Under the pieces are notes generated by a model, which saw only the letters and a list, made by a program, of their open reading frames with translations, searched no databases and had not been told where the DNA came from. This document shows positions 45,101 through 57,720 of a DNA stretch of 64,000 nucleotides, piece by piece. The first letter of the stretch is position 1. Each line of letters opens with the position of its first letter. This DNA is from Byssothecium circinans (lineage: Eukaryota > Ascomycota > Dothideomycetes > Pleosporales > Massarinaceae): contig ML976980.1 of assembly GCA_010015675.1 (NCBI GenBank), positions 65,196 to 129,195 on the forward strand, read 5' to 3'. The position numbers and the translations under genes are program-made.

Positions 45101-47580
45101 GTCGTGAGTGCACAAACAACAACCTCACCTAGAGAAACGGGGCGGTGATCTGGCATTCATCTCGTCCAAGCTCGTCAACTCCAAGGCTGACGGCGTGACC
45201 GCCATGCTCTTGTCGACTTTTGCTTGCTTACGTCAGCAGGTAGTAGCATGAATTCTTGTTACTCGCTCTAAATACTGGATTTCGTTTGCGGTTTGTATCA
45301 ATGGCATCATGCCAAAACTCGGGCATCAGCAGATGGCACCAACCGGATTACGGCGGCACAGTCAAGGAATTCGTCCATCTGTCGCATTTAATAACAATGG
45401 GAAGATGCATCACCCCACTTTTGGTGGGCTGATGACCAGCGTGGGATCGCAATTGTAGAGTCCGATGAGGTGAGAACAGGAATTCGGAGCGCGGAAGACC
45501 AAATTAGCGAAATCAGGAGTAGATTTATAAATTGCATGGTTTTACAATCGGTGCCTTTCTCCGGGCTCCAGAAGGCTAAGCACAATCATGATGTTGTTGC
45601 AAATCGCGATAGGAGTCTTCGGATAGGTCGCGAAGCGGATAGCTTCGTGCATTGCATTGCACGAGCCCGCCATGATGATCGCCATCTGTGCCAGGATCGA
45701 TTGTTTGTTGCAAAGGCGCCTGACCCCATATGGAGACCGGTGGAGCACGATCCATGTCCGTGGAGTGTGAGTGGATGGCGGAGCGGAGAGGATTCTTGAG
45801 AGTGGGACTGATCGCTTGGACCGCCGGATATCGAGAACAGCACGGATGAAAATTCCATCAGGACAAGTATCGTTATGCAACAGCCGCAAATAAATGTTTC
45901 ATGTCTATCCATGTCTCATCTCTTTCCCTGTCTCAGTCTCTCAGAGAGCTAGCATGGGATTTTTGACTTTGCGGTGTGTGACTAAGCTGCTTCCGCTTGC
46001 ATGCGGCAGGGCATTCCGTCCGACTTCGGTCAGAACGTCCTGAAGCGGGAGGAATTGCATCACGACGTTCCCGGCTTTTTGAAATTGGCCTGGAGGTCGT
46101 AAGCTGCTCGCAAGATCAGGATTCTGTTCAGCCACGAAGGCGTTGAGATGGATACGAGCCACAGCTCATTAGGTCCATTTAGACACTGCGGACAGGTAGG
46201 CAGCATGGAAGTGATATGTTGGTGTCGGTTGTATCCCGTATACGCATGGAGTGTCATTGCTGCAATAATGCCTTGGTAGTAATGCGGGGAAGTGTGAGCC
46301 CCTCACTTCGCAGCACGACTAAACAGCGAGCATATTTAGCATGCATCGCAAGCGGAGGTTTGAGTTTCACCTCGACAGGCGTTCCTCCGAGACGCGTAAG
46401 GCGAGCTGCAGACGTATCCCCATAATAATATGTAGAACTTTGCCTTTCGGCACTCTCTCTAAACCACGAAAAGCTTCTTTTGAGGGAGGCAAAGGTAATA
46501 ATAATCATCTGATGGGATGGATGAGGTGTTGTGGAGTGGGCCAAGCGTGGTGTTAGCGGTGAAGGTGAGCCTAACTCCATTCGCTAACGGCTCGCTTGCA
46601 GCGCACCGACAAGGATTAGGGAACGAACGGTACAGGGAATTAGCGCCATGGGAAGGTAGATGAATGATCAGCCAAGTGCATATTGGTGCAGCACAGTAGG
46701 GCACCTTATCGCATCCGTAGGCGCTCAGGAACGCAACGTAAATCTCCCGCGATGAGAACAATTGTCGGGACCTCGAAGAAAATTCTGTATTGGGACGTTG
46801 CGGACGCGGGATAATAATGAAATGAGACAGGACGCACGGAACGCTAATGGATGACATCACTGCCTCGCTTCGCTTGACATCGAGTACTTGGTTCGAGCGT
46901 TGCTATCGTCACCGCACCGCCACTGGCTTCATGTTCCGTGCAAGCCGTGGCTCACAGGGAATCCGTGACGAATGTAAAAGCAAGATATCAGGCACTCTGC
47001 TGAATTGGAGTGGGGGACAGTAACACGCGTGCGGTGAGAGGCTTATCAAGGAAGAGGCACTGTCAACTCCCGACAACGGCGACTATTTGGGATATCTGGA
47101 AATGTTAGCTATCTGACTATCGTGATTCGAAGCGGCATACGAAAGCGACAGTGTTTGAGAGCGTGAGTCGGTGCTGGCCTTTGTTCCGCCGTTTCGAGAC
47201 GGGCCGCACGTTGGTCAGACATGGACTGATATTGCTCGATAAAGAAAAAAACTGCTGTCGCTACTAAAGGCACCGCGGAAGTATCGCTACGTCCTTCTTT
47301 GTCGCCCTTCTCTGTGTGCTCGCCGACGGCTTCATTCGGCCCTCCTCGCCCCTCCGGTCTCCGCGCGGTTGCTCGACGTACCGCTCAGTCACTCCAGTGT
47401 CCTCAGTCTCCAGTCATTCTCCGACCCGCAGGCCGCCGCTTGGACAAGCCTGCGCCCACCACGCATGATCCTTGGTTGGCCTCGTTCAGGACCCCCGTCG
47501 TGTTGAACGGATCCATCATCAAGCTGCAGCAGTGGAGCGATACTGAGCCACTAATGCGCCTCTGATGCGCCCAGATTCTC
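39148..47580. other. 8.4-kb region without a supported gene
   Basis: Many ORFs of 60-260 codons occur on both strands but none has domain motifs, protein-like composition or consistent splicing. The longest lower-strand frame (44355-45128) is Ser/His/Arg-rich throughout. Short AGTAC-type repeats occur near 39945-39970 and 42440-42460. Composition is near normal with no sign of decayed transposon coding. It could hold noncoding transcripts or a long upstream regulatory region for the PP1 subunit gene. Confidence 0.5.
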
Positions 47581-48340
47581 TTCGTACATGGTTTACCACC
47601 CCTGCTCGCTGCTCGCCCGCCCACCCAATAGCGCCGCCGCCTGCAACCTTGCTGCGCTACCGCTCTCTCAACATACCTTTTCCTCTCTTTCTCCATCCTC
47701 CTCCTCATCCTCCGAGCCTGCCTACCTGCACTCCTTCCTATATACTAGGAGAGCGCCCACCGACAACAGAAGAAGCCCCGCCTTCCCTCAGGTTCTCCGG
47801 CGTCCATCTCCCCACCTCCCCGACTATCGTGCCTGCTCCCGGTACGCATATCAATCGCCAGCTTCTCTTCCCCCAGGAAGTCGCCGACAGCCCTCGCCAT
47901 CCCCCCCTCGCAGACCTCCCCCACGACGTCTACTGAGTTTTTTTCTTTCGTGTCTCGCGATCCGAGCAATTGCAGACCCTCAACGTCACAGCTTTGATTA
48001 GCTGCCGACCGTTACAAACACCCTCTTGACCTACCCTTCTCTCTCCCACAGAGCAGCTCCCCCCGCAGCTTGCTCGCACTTATTTTCTGTAAGCAACAGT
48101 CTTCCATCCTCCCCCCTCCCTTCCAGCCACCAGTCCGCGCGTGAATCATTGCGCTTTCCGCGTTTCACACCATTCGCCTTCCTCATAAGACAATTTCACC
48201 TCGCTTGCTCGCAGTCACGCACGGCGCTAAACTCCGACGCAGACATATAATTCCTCTAATACGTTCCTTTCTAATGCTCCTGGGCTCCTAATTCTCCTCC
48301 ACCATTCGATCAACTTCCCCGACCCTCTGAAGTCGACCGA
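47581..48340 (+). promoter_or_regulatory. Pyrimidine-rich leader of the PP1 subunit gene
   Basis: The 760 bp before the start codon are strongly CT-rich on the plus strand, with runs such as TCTCTTTCTCCATCCTCCTC. Such tracts are typical of core promoters and long 5' untranslated leaders in filamentous fungi. Whether it contains an intron cannot be judged. Confidence 0.5.
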
Positions 48341-50565
48341 ATGCCTTACACGCCGCCCTCGCAAAGGTCGCCCGCAACCTCCAAAAACAGTAGTCCCGTT
48401 CTGAGCCGCAACCATTCCTACGTGGGCCAGTATCCCCCCTCACCCGCCACCACACAACGCCCGGCTCTGCCCCGCTCAGTCTCCTCCACCTCCTATCTCA
48501 ACAAGCACCGCCGCTCCCCTTCGGTCAACACCGCCAGCAACACCGCAGCCAATGGAGTGACCTTCTCCCAGGAAGCCCACAGCAATGGTCCCGCAACACA
48601 TGGTAGCCTCCGTCAGTCACCCCCGCCTGTGAATGATCTTCTGATTCCATCAGGTGCCATCTCCACGCCGCCCGACTCTTCCGACGATGACGAGGAACGG
48701 GGACGGAGCATCGGCAATCTGAAGGAACTCCAGGAGGCTCTCCAAAACATACCCATGCGCCGAATGGGTTCACCAGAACGGCATGGCGCCGGCAACTCTT
48801 CTGCAAATCTGGTGGCATCTGCCCCGCCGGCTCGTCCGTTGTCTGCCGATGCTCGCAAGATCTCACACTCGCGATCATCGAGCGACATCATATTGTCCAA
48901 GCACGTGGTATCGCCCCTCGTCACTGACACGGTCATGAGCTCGTCCGACGGCAGTGATGATGAGGACGACGAGCTTCGGATAAAGCCGCAGCTAATACGC
49001 AAGAAGTCTGGCGAGTTGGTGAAGCCTGCTCTTCGGCCGGCATCCCACAGGCGGCCGTCAAGCATGCCGGGAACGCCGACATACCACAAGGCTGTCCACT
49101 TTAATGAGGAGATGGAGCAAGTCCGCCACTTCCTTTCTCTGGACAAGCCTATCGCCGTCAGTGCTGGCTCATCTCCCGTTGAGACCTACGATAGCGACGG
49201 CGAGTATCCCTTCTTCAACCCGAAGCAGCCGAAGGAGCCTGAGTGGGACATCAAGCTGGCCAACTTTCCAACGACGGAAACATACGAGCGCCAGACAATG
49301 CCTGTTCGTGTGGAGCGAATCTTCCTGGCATCTGATCACAAGACACTTGTTGGCACAGTGGCATGTGCTAACATCTCTTTTCACAAGATTGTCATTGCTC
49401 GCTTCACCCTCGACTACTGGAAGACCACGTCGGAAGTCGTGGCTGAGTACAACAACGACGTACGCAAGAAACAGAAAGAAGACGGTTACGACCGCTTCAA
49501 CTTCAACATCAAGTTGGCTGACCAGGCTAATCTGGAGTCGAAGACCCTGCTTCTATGTGTTCGTTACCAGGTCAATGGGCAAGAATTCTGGGACAACAAC
49601 AACTCGATCAACTACCAGGTTGACTTTGTCAAGAAGTCTCAGCAAAAGCCCAAGGGTGGTAGTGGACCGTTGCAGGCTATCCCCAGGAGCCGACACTCAC
49701 TTCCTGCGGCACGCCCCAAGTCCATGCCTGTAGCCTTTTCCGACGACGATTTCGCAGCAGGCTTCGAGTTTGGCGCTAGCCGCGCGGTCTTTGGAGACTC
49801 GCCCAGCTCTTCCATCCGCCTGAAGCCGAAGAACAAGCGGGGCAGCCTGTTCCCAGACCAAGCAGCCCGACCCCAAGGTACCAGCCAAGCATTCTCCACG
49901 CGTTACGACTTCGGTGCGTCGCTCTCGGCTGCCTTGTCCAACGCACAGAATGCTCTGGGGGATCGAAGCGGTATCAAGGCCAATGGTGCTGCAAAGGGAA
50001 ACAGCAGCTACTTCGATGGAGGTTCCGCCAGAAGTGTGCCTGCTCCTGGCCCAGCTCCCACGTCCGCCCCTGTCGCTTCTGCCGCTCCTGTTCCTGGCAC
50101 CCGACCTGATGACATGTCTTCTGGGAAGCCCGGCCTGCAGTCTGCAGAATACAACGAATTGATTCAGAAGTTTTGCTTTGTACGTGCTCCACGCTCCTCC
50201 GGATCGGCCCCGTTCGGATGCTAATTGATTTTCAGTATGGTACTCCTTCCAAGGGGTCTCCAAAGGCTACCACTCCTGCTACCAAGAACTCCAATACGGA
50301 TGGCACTACAGATTATGCTTTCAGCGGAAGCTCTAGCAGCAATCAGTCTTCTGCGTCCAACAGCCCGCCATCTCCCGCTCTACCTGTGCAAGTGGATGGT
50401 GCCAGCGATTCAAATTCCTCGCGCAGTCCTTTCTTGTCTCGCTCGACTTCTCCTGGCCCTGTCACCGGTCCGGAGATTCATGTAACTTCGCCCTATCAAT
50501 ATGGGTACAACAACCATGGTGGAATTTTCCCTGAGCAAAATCACGCCCCTCAGGCGTGCGTGTGA
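48341..50565 (+). CDS. CBM21 glycogen-targeting regulatory subunit of protein phosphatase 1
   Basis: Exons 48341-50179 and 50236-50565 give 722 aa with one 56-bp intron. The PP1-binding RVxF motif is KAVHF at residues 250-254. A CBM21 domain follows at about 320-430 (PVRVERIFLASDHKTLVGTV, HKIVIARFTLDYWKT, DRFNFNIKLAD, EFWDNNNSINYQVDF). The N- and C-terminal parts are Ser/Pro-rich and disordered, with acid stretches (SSDDDEERG, SDGSDDEDDE). The family (yeast Gac1, Pig1, Gip2) brings PP1 to glycogen to activate glycogen synthase. Phosphorylation of the many serines is the likely control. The family is certain, and which yeast member it matches best is not clear. Confidence 0.93.
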
Positions 50566-51902
50566 GTGCGGATAGAGAGTGGTGAAGGACGTACGATGTA
50601 ACGAATTTTTTTGGCCACGAGAACAACGCTTATGACCTGGTGTGATGGCGATGAGTGGAGCGGACGTTGCTGGTATACCGGTTACCGACGCTCACGAGTC
50701 TCTATTTTATCCGGTACGAAACGATGTGGAGAGGTCCGACAATTCCGTTCTCATTTGATGGTGACCTTGTGTCGCTTCCTTCCCGACTTGCATTTCGGAC
50801 GGCTTCCTTGCTGCATTATCGGATAGGGCTGTCTTTCATATTCCTTGGGCGTTTTGGTGGTTTCCAGCGGGGTCAGCTTTCACCTCATCCGTCATCTTTC
50901 CAAACCATAGAGTGGTTGTAATGCTCTTCACTCGCCGAGCAACACCACTCTCACAGCTTCGGCGTCTTTCTGATTTCCAGTTGCTTCAGTATTCTTTTCT
51001 GCGCGTTTGGTCCGAGGGCAAAAAGTGTTTGGGTTTGGTTTTGCATTTACAGCGACGGGACTCCATTGTTATGGGACGCAGTCGTCGTTCCTCCGTATAT
51101 AGGCGAAAGGGTGTTGTCGATGGCATTGTCGAAGTGCGAGATTGCTTGTGAAACGTGTCTTGTGAAGCTTTTTCTCCATCATGCATTGGTTCACATTGTT
51201 GGTCGTTTCTTGTATCGTTTGTCGTGGTCGGTTGGTGTTCTGGAGGGGTTAGCTTGTTACTGTTGTTGTGTTATGAGAAGCCTACATATACCATGTGAAA
51301 TGCAAAAACATTCAATAACCCATCCTACATCAGTCGAGATTGTAATGTTCAGAGTGCTGTTGCTGAAGTAATGGAAGTATAGAAAAGAGGAAGAGCGAGA
51401 AGGAAGAAAGCCTCACTGAAGGCGGGGCGACCCAGTATTAACACGTACCTCTGTATCCACCAACCGGTGAAAACCCCACCGGGGGAAATTTGAAGCCCAC
51501 CGGATGGGATCGTGAACTTCTCGATTAGGCTTAGGACGTGATGAGTTGTCCACCTGACCAGCCCTGCATTTCTGCCCGCCAATGCCCGCTTGGGCGGCTA
51601 GCTAGCGTGCCTACCCACCGCACACCGCTTAACCACAAATAGACCTCACGATGCTTTCTCCAGCACGTCTTTCGGGAATCTTGACACACGGAAGCGCTTG
51701 ACTGGTTGAGAGTGGTCTGTGTGAATTGTTGTCTTGTGGTCTTGTGATCTGTGTTCGGACGGATTTTTCTCGGGACGAGACGAGAGGAGAGGAGACGGCA
51801 CGCTTGTTGTCGGTCGGTCGATAATAAGCCGGAGGGGTCTGTTGGATCGTGGAGTACCTGATTTATCGAGGCAAAGAGTCGGATAACCGTTTCTTGGAAA
51901 GC
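50566..51902. other. Intergenic region, no gene seen
   Basis: 3' side of the PP1 subunit gene and promoter side of the EBP-like gene. Only shadow ORFs are present. Confidence 0.5.
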
Positions 51903-53692
<1,790 letters not shown>

Positions 53693-54560
53693 TGTGCAGT
53701 GAGGGGATGACTTGGGCTGGTATGGTATGGAATGGGGGATTGTGAGGGGTTAGAGAATAAAGCAGGAAGTTGATGTGGAGACAGGGTTTGTGTCTTTGCT
53801 ACCAAGATACGGTAAGAGAAAAGGTGTGGGATTCTGTTCACGGTAGAGGCAATCGGTCATGGAGGGGCTTTTGTTTCCTGCTCCTTTACCTGCTAAAGTT
53901 CTAGTATTTGTGTTTGCGGATACCCTTTCGCTGCATCAATTTACATTTCTCATATTCCGCTCTTTACACGCAGTAGCGACAGCCAGAACCACCCCCCAAA
54001 CATATTATACAAATGACTGTGAAAGCAATAAGTGTTCACCGTTGGTTGCTAGCAACTTGGTCGACGTGGATACACTTCTTTTCCACCCTAGTTATAATAA
54101 GCCGGCGTCGATAGATCTTACTTCCGAAGCCAATTGCTCCTGGGATACTGGCCAAGGCAGTTTATGCCAGGTCCAGTGGTTGGATGACATAATCCTCCGG
54201 ATCCTCTTACAAATCATTTCTTTGGATATTTGGGCGCGCGGGTGAAGTTGGGATGGTCACGAACATCTATCACTGGTAGTGCGCTTACGTGTTCGCCACG
54301 AATCAAAAAAACCAAACGTTCACCCACCACGCGCAGTACCGCTACCACACGTCTAAATTCCCGCTGAAGTTTGTACAGCTGGCGCATACAAATTGCATCT
54401 AATCTACTCAATTTTCTACTCGCGGAGCGGAGTGGAAACCACTATTCCGAGAGTCGCGTGGAAGTTCCACCCGGCCAACTAATAGAACATTGAATCCTGC
54501 CGAGCGCAACGAATTAGAGAGCTTGAGTTGTGACAAAAGCACGTGACTCTTAGACTACCC
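53693..54560. other. Intergenic region, no gene seen
   Basis: A 128-codon plus-strand frame (53859-54245) has no recognisable feature. A small imperfect dyad lies near 54425-54475. Confidence 0.4.
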
Positions 54561-55151
54561 ATGCGCATGAGCAGTGTGCTTGTCCTCAAAGCGCTACACG
54601 TGCCTCCCGAGAACGTCGTCAAACACAGCACACAGTCCACCCCTATGTTTCCCCCCCGAAATGCTACCCAAGTCACCAATCCAGTACGTGTCTGCATTCG
54701 CATCTGCGTCACAGACGTTCCAGGCGATCCTCTCGACCGCACAGCAACGTTAGGTCGAGTATTTTGCAGCAAAATACTCGACCGACCTTTCCAGCCATTG
54801 CCAGGGCTTTTAGGGTACGATCATGGGCACATACCTCCCTCCTTCGATTCATCTAATCCAGTGTCGGCTTGGTTTATCTACGACTTGAATGTAACATCCG
54901 AACTTGGCAAAGAACAACTTAACGACATTCCACACTACGTCTTTCTAGCAAGCCAGCAACGCACTGGCGAACTGTAAGTACTCTACGACCGTTGCTCAGC
55001 GCTTGGCTGCTTACTTTCTATGCCTAGTGAGTTCATTCCGCGGGAAATGTGGATCGAAAAGGCTCGGGAAAGGGCGAAGATATATACATGGGGCGGCAGA
55101 CAAGAGCAGGACGAATTGCGCGAAATGCGCAATAGCTGCCAAAGGGCATAG
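54561..55151 (+). CDS. Hypothetical 178-aa protein, two exons
   Basis: Exon 1 (54561-54973) and exon 2 (55028-55151) are joined by a 54-bp intron with a GTAAGT donor and a CCTAG acceptor. The short second exon encodes LEFIPREMWIEKARERAKIY, TWGGRQEQDELREM and RNSCQRA, an amphipathic, charged, clearly protein-like sequence. The C-terminal half of exon 1 (VSAWFIYDLN, HYVFLASQQRTGEL) is also protein-like. No family is recognised. A 31-bp palindrome lies inside exon 1. The start codon is uncertain because several in-frame ATGs exist. Confidence 0.5.
54753..54783. repeat. 31-bp near-perfect palindrome
   Basis: GGTCGAGTATTTTGC and its exact complement GCAAAATACTCGACC flank a single A. All fifteen pairs match. 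It lies in the coding frame of the hypothetical two-exon gene and could form a stable hairpin in DNA or RNA. Confidence 0.9.
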
Positions 55152-55194
55152 CACGGGAGATGGTTCGATATATAAGCATAGCATTGCCATAGAT

Positions 55195-55428
55195 TTAGGG
55201 TGTCTGTGGCGGAGTTTCCATTCTACATTCAGGACAATCCATGTCATCCTCATCTTCAGCAGCGATATGAATTGTGTCTCGGTGCACACAAGTCGGCAGG
55301 CCGTTCTGGCGGGCTTGTGTGCATTTCGCAATATACTTGACTTTCATATCAGAGTTCTGCCCCCAGCCATCTTGCATTTGTCGGTGGATGTTCGCACATC
55401 TGAAACGTGCAACAACGTTAGAGCACAT
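55195..55428 (-). CDS. Small cysteine/histidine-rich protein
   Basis: A 77-aa frame begins MCSNVVARFRCANIHRQMQD and continues with KVKYIAKCTQARQNGLPTC, VHRDTIHIAAEDEDDMDCPE and CRMETPPQTP. Paired C/H positions (C2, C11, H15, C36, C47, H49, C65, C68) suggest zinc binding. The acidic EDEDDMDCPEC end is typical of conserved fungal small proteins I have seen but cannot name. It converges on the preceding gene with only 43 bp between stop codons. Spliced upstream exons are possible but not needed. Confidence 0.5.
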   Translation of the reverse strand: MCSNVVARFRCANIHRQMQDGWGQNSDMKVKYIAKCTQARQNGLPTCVHRDTIHIAAEDEDDMDCPECRMETPPQTP

Positions 55429-56022
55429 CTATTGCTTTATTAGAGAAATCTCAAGTTTCTAGCAACAGATTGTTCCATACTTTTTTGAAAGTAATCCAAG
55501 TAGAGTTGGCGCTAGGATGTTCTTTCCGACTTCCCGTGTGGCCAATCTAGGAACAGTGAAGGGATAGGTGTGAGAGACTGAAGGTGAGAGATTTGCTGAG
55601 GCAGAGTGTTATATCCACCGTAACTAGGCAGCAGCGCTAGTTAGTTGCATGAAACTGCATGCAACGACAGCGCACCTATACGTACGCACTATACAGTGCC
55701 CAATTAGAGGTGCTAACCAGTATAAAATGAAATCACACCTTTTGCGGTTGGCAAGCCAAAGGATCGCCGATAGTAGACGCGCATATCACTCCGCGTAATA
55801 TGTGGACGTAGCCTCCATTCCTGATTAACATTCGCCGCGCTCCCACGTCGCTTTCATTAATTTCCAGTCGCAACGACCATGATCAAGCGTTGGACGAAAT
55901 TCTCAGACAGCTAGTAAGACTTCAAGCACTGGCGACCGTTCAAAGAACGTTGGTATTCACGGTTTAGGGTAACTCGCGCAGACCAGTGCGAGCCAATAAG
56001 TTCAACTCACATTTAAGTCCTT
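55429..56022. other. No gene seen
   Basis: Promoter side of the small Cys/His-rich gene. No supported feature. Confidence 0.4.
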
Positions 56023-56216
56023 TTATGTGTATTGGGTAGTTTCCTCTGCCTTTACTGTTTCCGATTGGACTTCTTCCATCGGAAGCTGCAGGCCATCTGC
56101 GCGTAAGGTAGCGGCTTCCTTGGATCGCCCCTTCTGGATTTCCGATTTCTCCATCCGGGAGGGCGAATGAGGTCGTGACTTGGTGTGATCGGGCTTCTCA
56201 TGATCGGCCAAGATTG
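56023..56216 (-). CDS. Fragmentary hypothetical exon
   Basis: A charged, Lys/Glu/Ser-rich frame (DHEKPDHTKSRPHSPSRMEK, then EEVQSETVKAEETTQYT) ends at a stop near 56023. It lacks an ATG at its left edge, but a TTGTAG acceptor stands just before it, so it may be the last exon of a small gene. Low support. Confidence 0.25.
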
Positions 56217-56759
56217 CTGCTACAATGGCAACGGAGGTTGGTGAGAATTAGAAATTAGAACACCCCAATCCTTATCTACCAATGAACGATCCGATCGACT
56301 AGGGGACCCAGGATATCGCTATTAGATGCTATTCCTTTGTTGACGCCAAGGACGCGTACAACCCCCAACCACTGCACTATAACCATCCGCTTCGAACCCG
56401 ACAAAACTTAATATATCGTTAAAGCAATAGTAGGTATGGACCTGACATCAAGATAAACCTGCCTAGGTAGTTACAAGTGCAGCGAGCTCATGCAAGTTCC
56501 TTCAATCAATATCGATCACACTTGATGCCAGCCAGCTACTACTACCCGGAACTCAACAAGCCTCAGAAGTGTTGTTGGTATCATTGACCAATCTCTCACT
56601 GCGGCAAAAAAAACTGCAAAAAGTCATGCTTCAAACTTCATCTCTGTCCAAGCCCTTGATCTCTATCTACCTTGATCTACGCACTAACGTTCTGCATCGC
56701 TTACAACGCCCATGATCGCCACAATTTTCTAGAGAATAGTAATCCCGCTAGACTACACC
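56217..56759. other. No gene seen
   Basis: No supported ORF, repeat or RNA gene in this 540-bp interval. Confidence 0.4.
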
Positions 56760-57287
56760 TTGCAAATGGCTCCTCCTCATCCTCTTCGGGAAATACGCCG
56801 ACATTTCCTTCGCCTTCCGGATCGACGATGCGTCCGACATGTTCGCATGCTGGGAAGTAAGGCAAAAGAAAGCAAAGCTCGTAGAGTTATATATTTCAAC
56901 CAACCTAGCCTCTTCGTTGTCTTCCACACCATTACACTCCCAGACAACGGGACACATTTCCAATCGAATATGCCACCTGAGAATCGTTTGAAGCGAAGCT
57001 ACGATGTGATCGATAATCGCTCACTTCCCGGCTGTTGGGCCGTGCGTTGCGACTGCTGTGGTAGCCAACCTGCTAATGAGTTCCGTAATTGCTTTGAAGA
57101 ACGTGGTGTGGAGATAGGAGAGAGTCGGGGAGGAGTGATCCCGACTGTGCTTGACCATGAGATGTCAACTGCAGCTGTAGATGGTGTGGGTACGGTTGAA
57201 GGAATTAGGAATGAAGGATATCTTTTAGGGATTGGACATAAGTTTCAGGTAGAAGATGATGGTAATAGATGGCTAAACAGGACTTGA
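56760..57287 (+). CDS. Uncertain 175-codon open reading frame
   Basis: An open frame runs through 528 bp. Its left part also shows protein-like reading on the lower strand (DPEGEGNVGVFPEEDEEEPF), so the coding strand is unclear. The right part (GCWAVRCDCCGSQPANEFRN) has a cysteine group but no known domain. The interval may hold a decayed gene. Confidence 0.2.
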   Translation: MQMAPPHPLREIRRHFLRLPDRRCVRHVRMLGSKAKESKARRVIYFNQPSLFVVFHTITLPDNGTHFQSNMPPENRLKRSYDVIDNRSLPGCWAVRCDCCGSQPANEFRNCFEERGVEIGESRGGVIPTVLDHEMSTAAVDGVGTVEGIRNEGYLLGIGHKFQVEDDGNRWLNRT

Positions 57288-57720
57288 AAGTATGACTTAA
57301 AGTGAGCATAAGCCAGGGTGATATGACAGCATACTGACCAGTGCAGAAACTTTTGGTAAGACTTTGCGAGTTGAGAACTGTGGAAATCGTTGCAAGGTTT
57401 TTGTTAGACTTGACTCATCATACACATGCAGAAAGCTAGTAGATAGCTTTTAAGGCATTTCTTTTTGTAAAGGATATCCATAACTAGAACATCAAGATTG
57501 GAGAGCAATACTCCAACGCCCGAAGCCGTAGTGTCTGTATGTATATTCAAAGTTCCCTAGTAGAATATACTAGGTAGTACCATTCTGTCGCATCCCCCTC
57601 ATACATAACGGTTCCACATAGCTAGTTCAAGCTCGAAGACAGCATGTACGTATTTTGATCCTTATCCCATTGACCAGAGCCATACAGTGCGAGCTCCCCA
57701 ATATGTGCAATATTCCATCA
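57288..57720. other. No gene seen
   Basis: 3' region of the F-box gene. Nothing else is supported. Confidence 0.4.

Noticed and set aside
44355..45128. 257-codon lower-strand ORF
   Set aside because: Long but Ser/His/Arg-rich with no domain or splice context.
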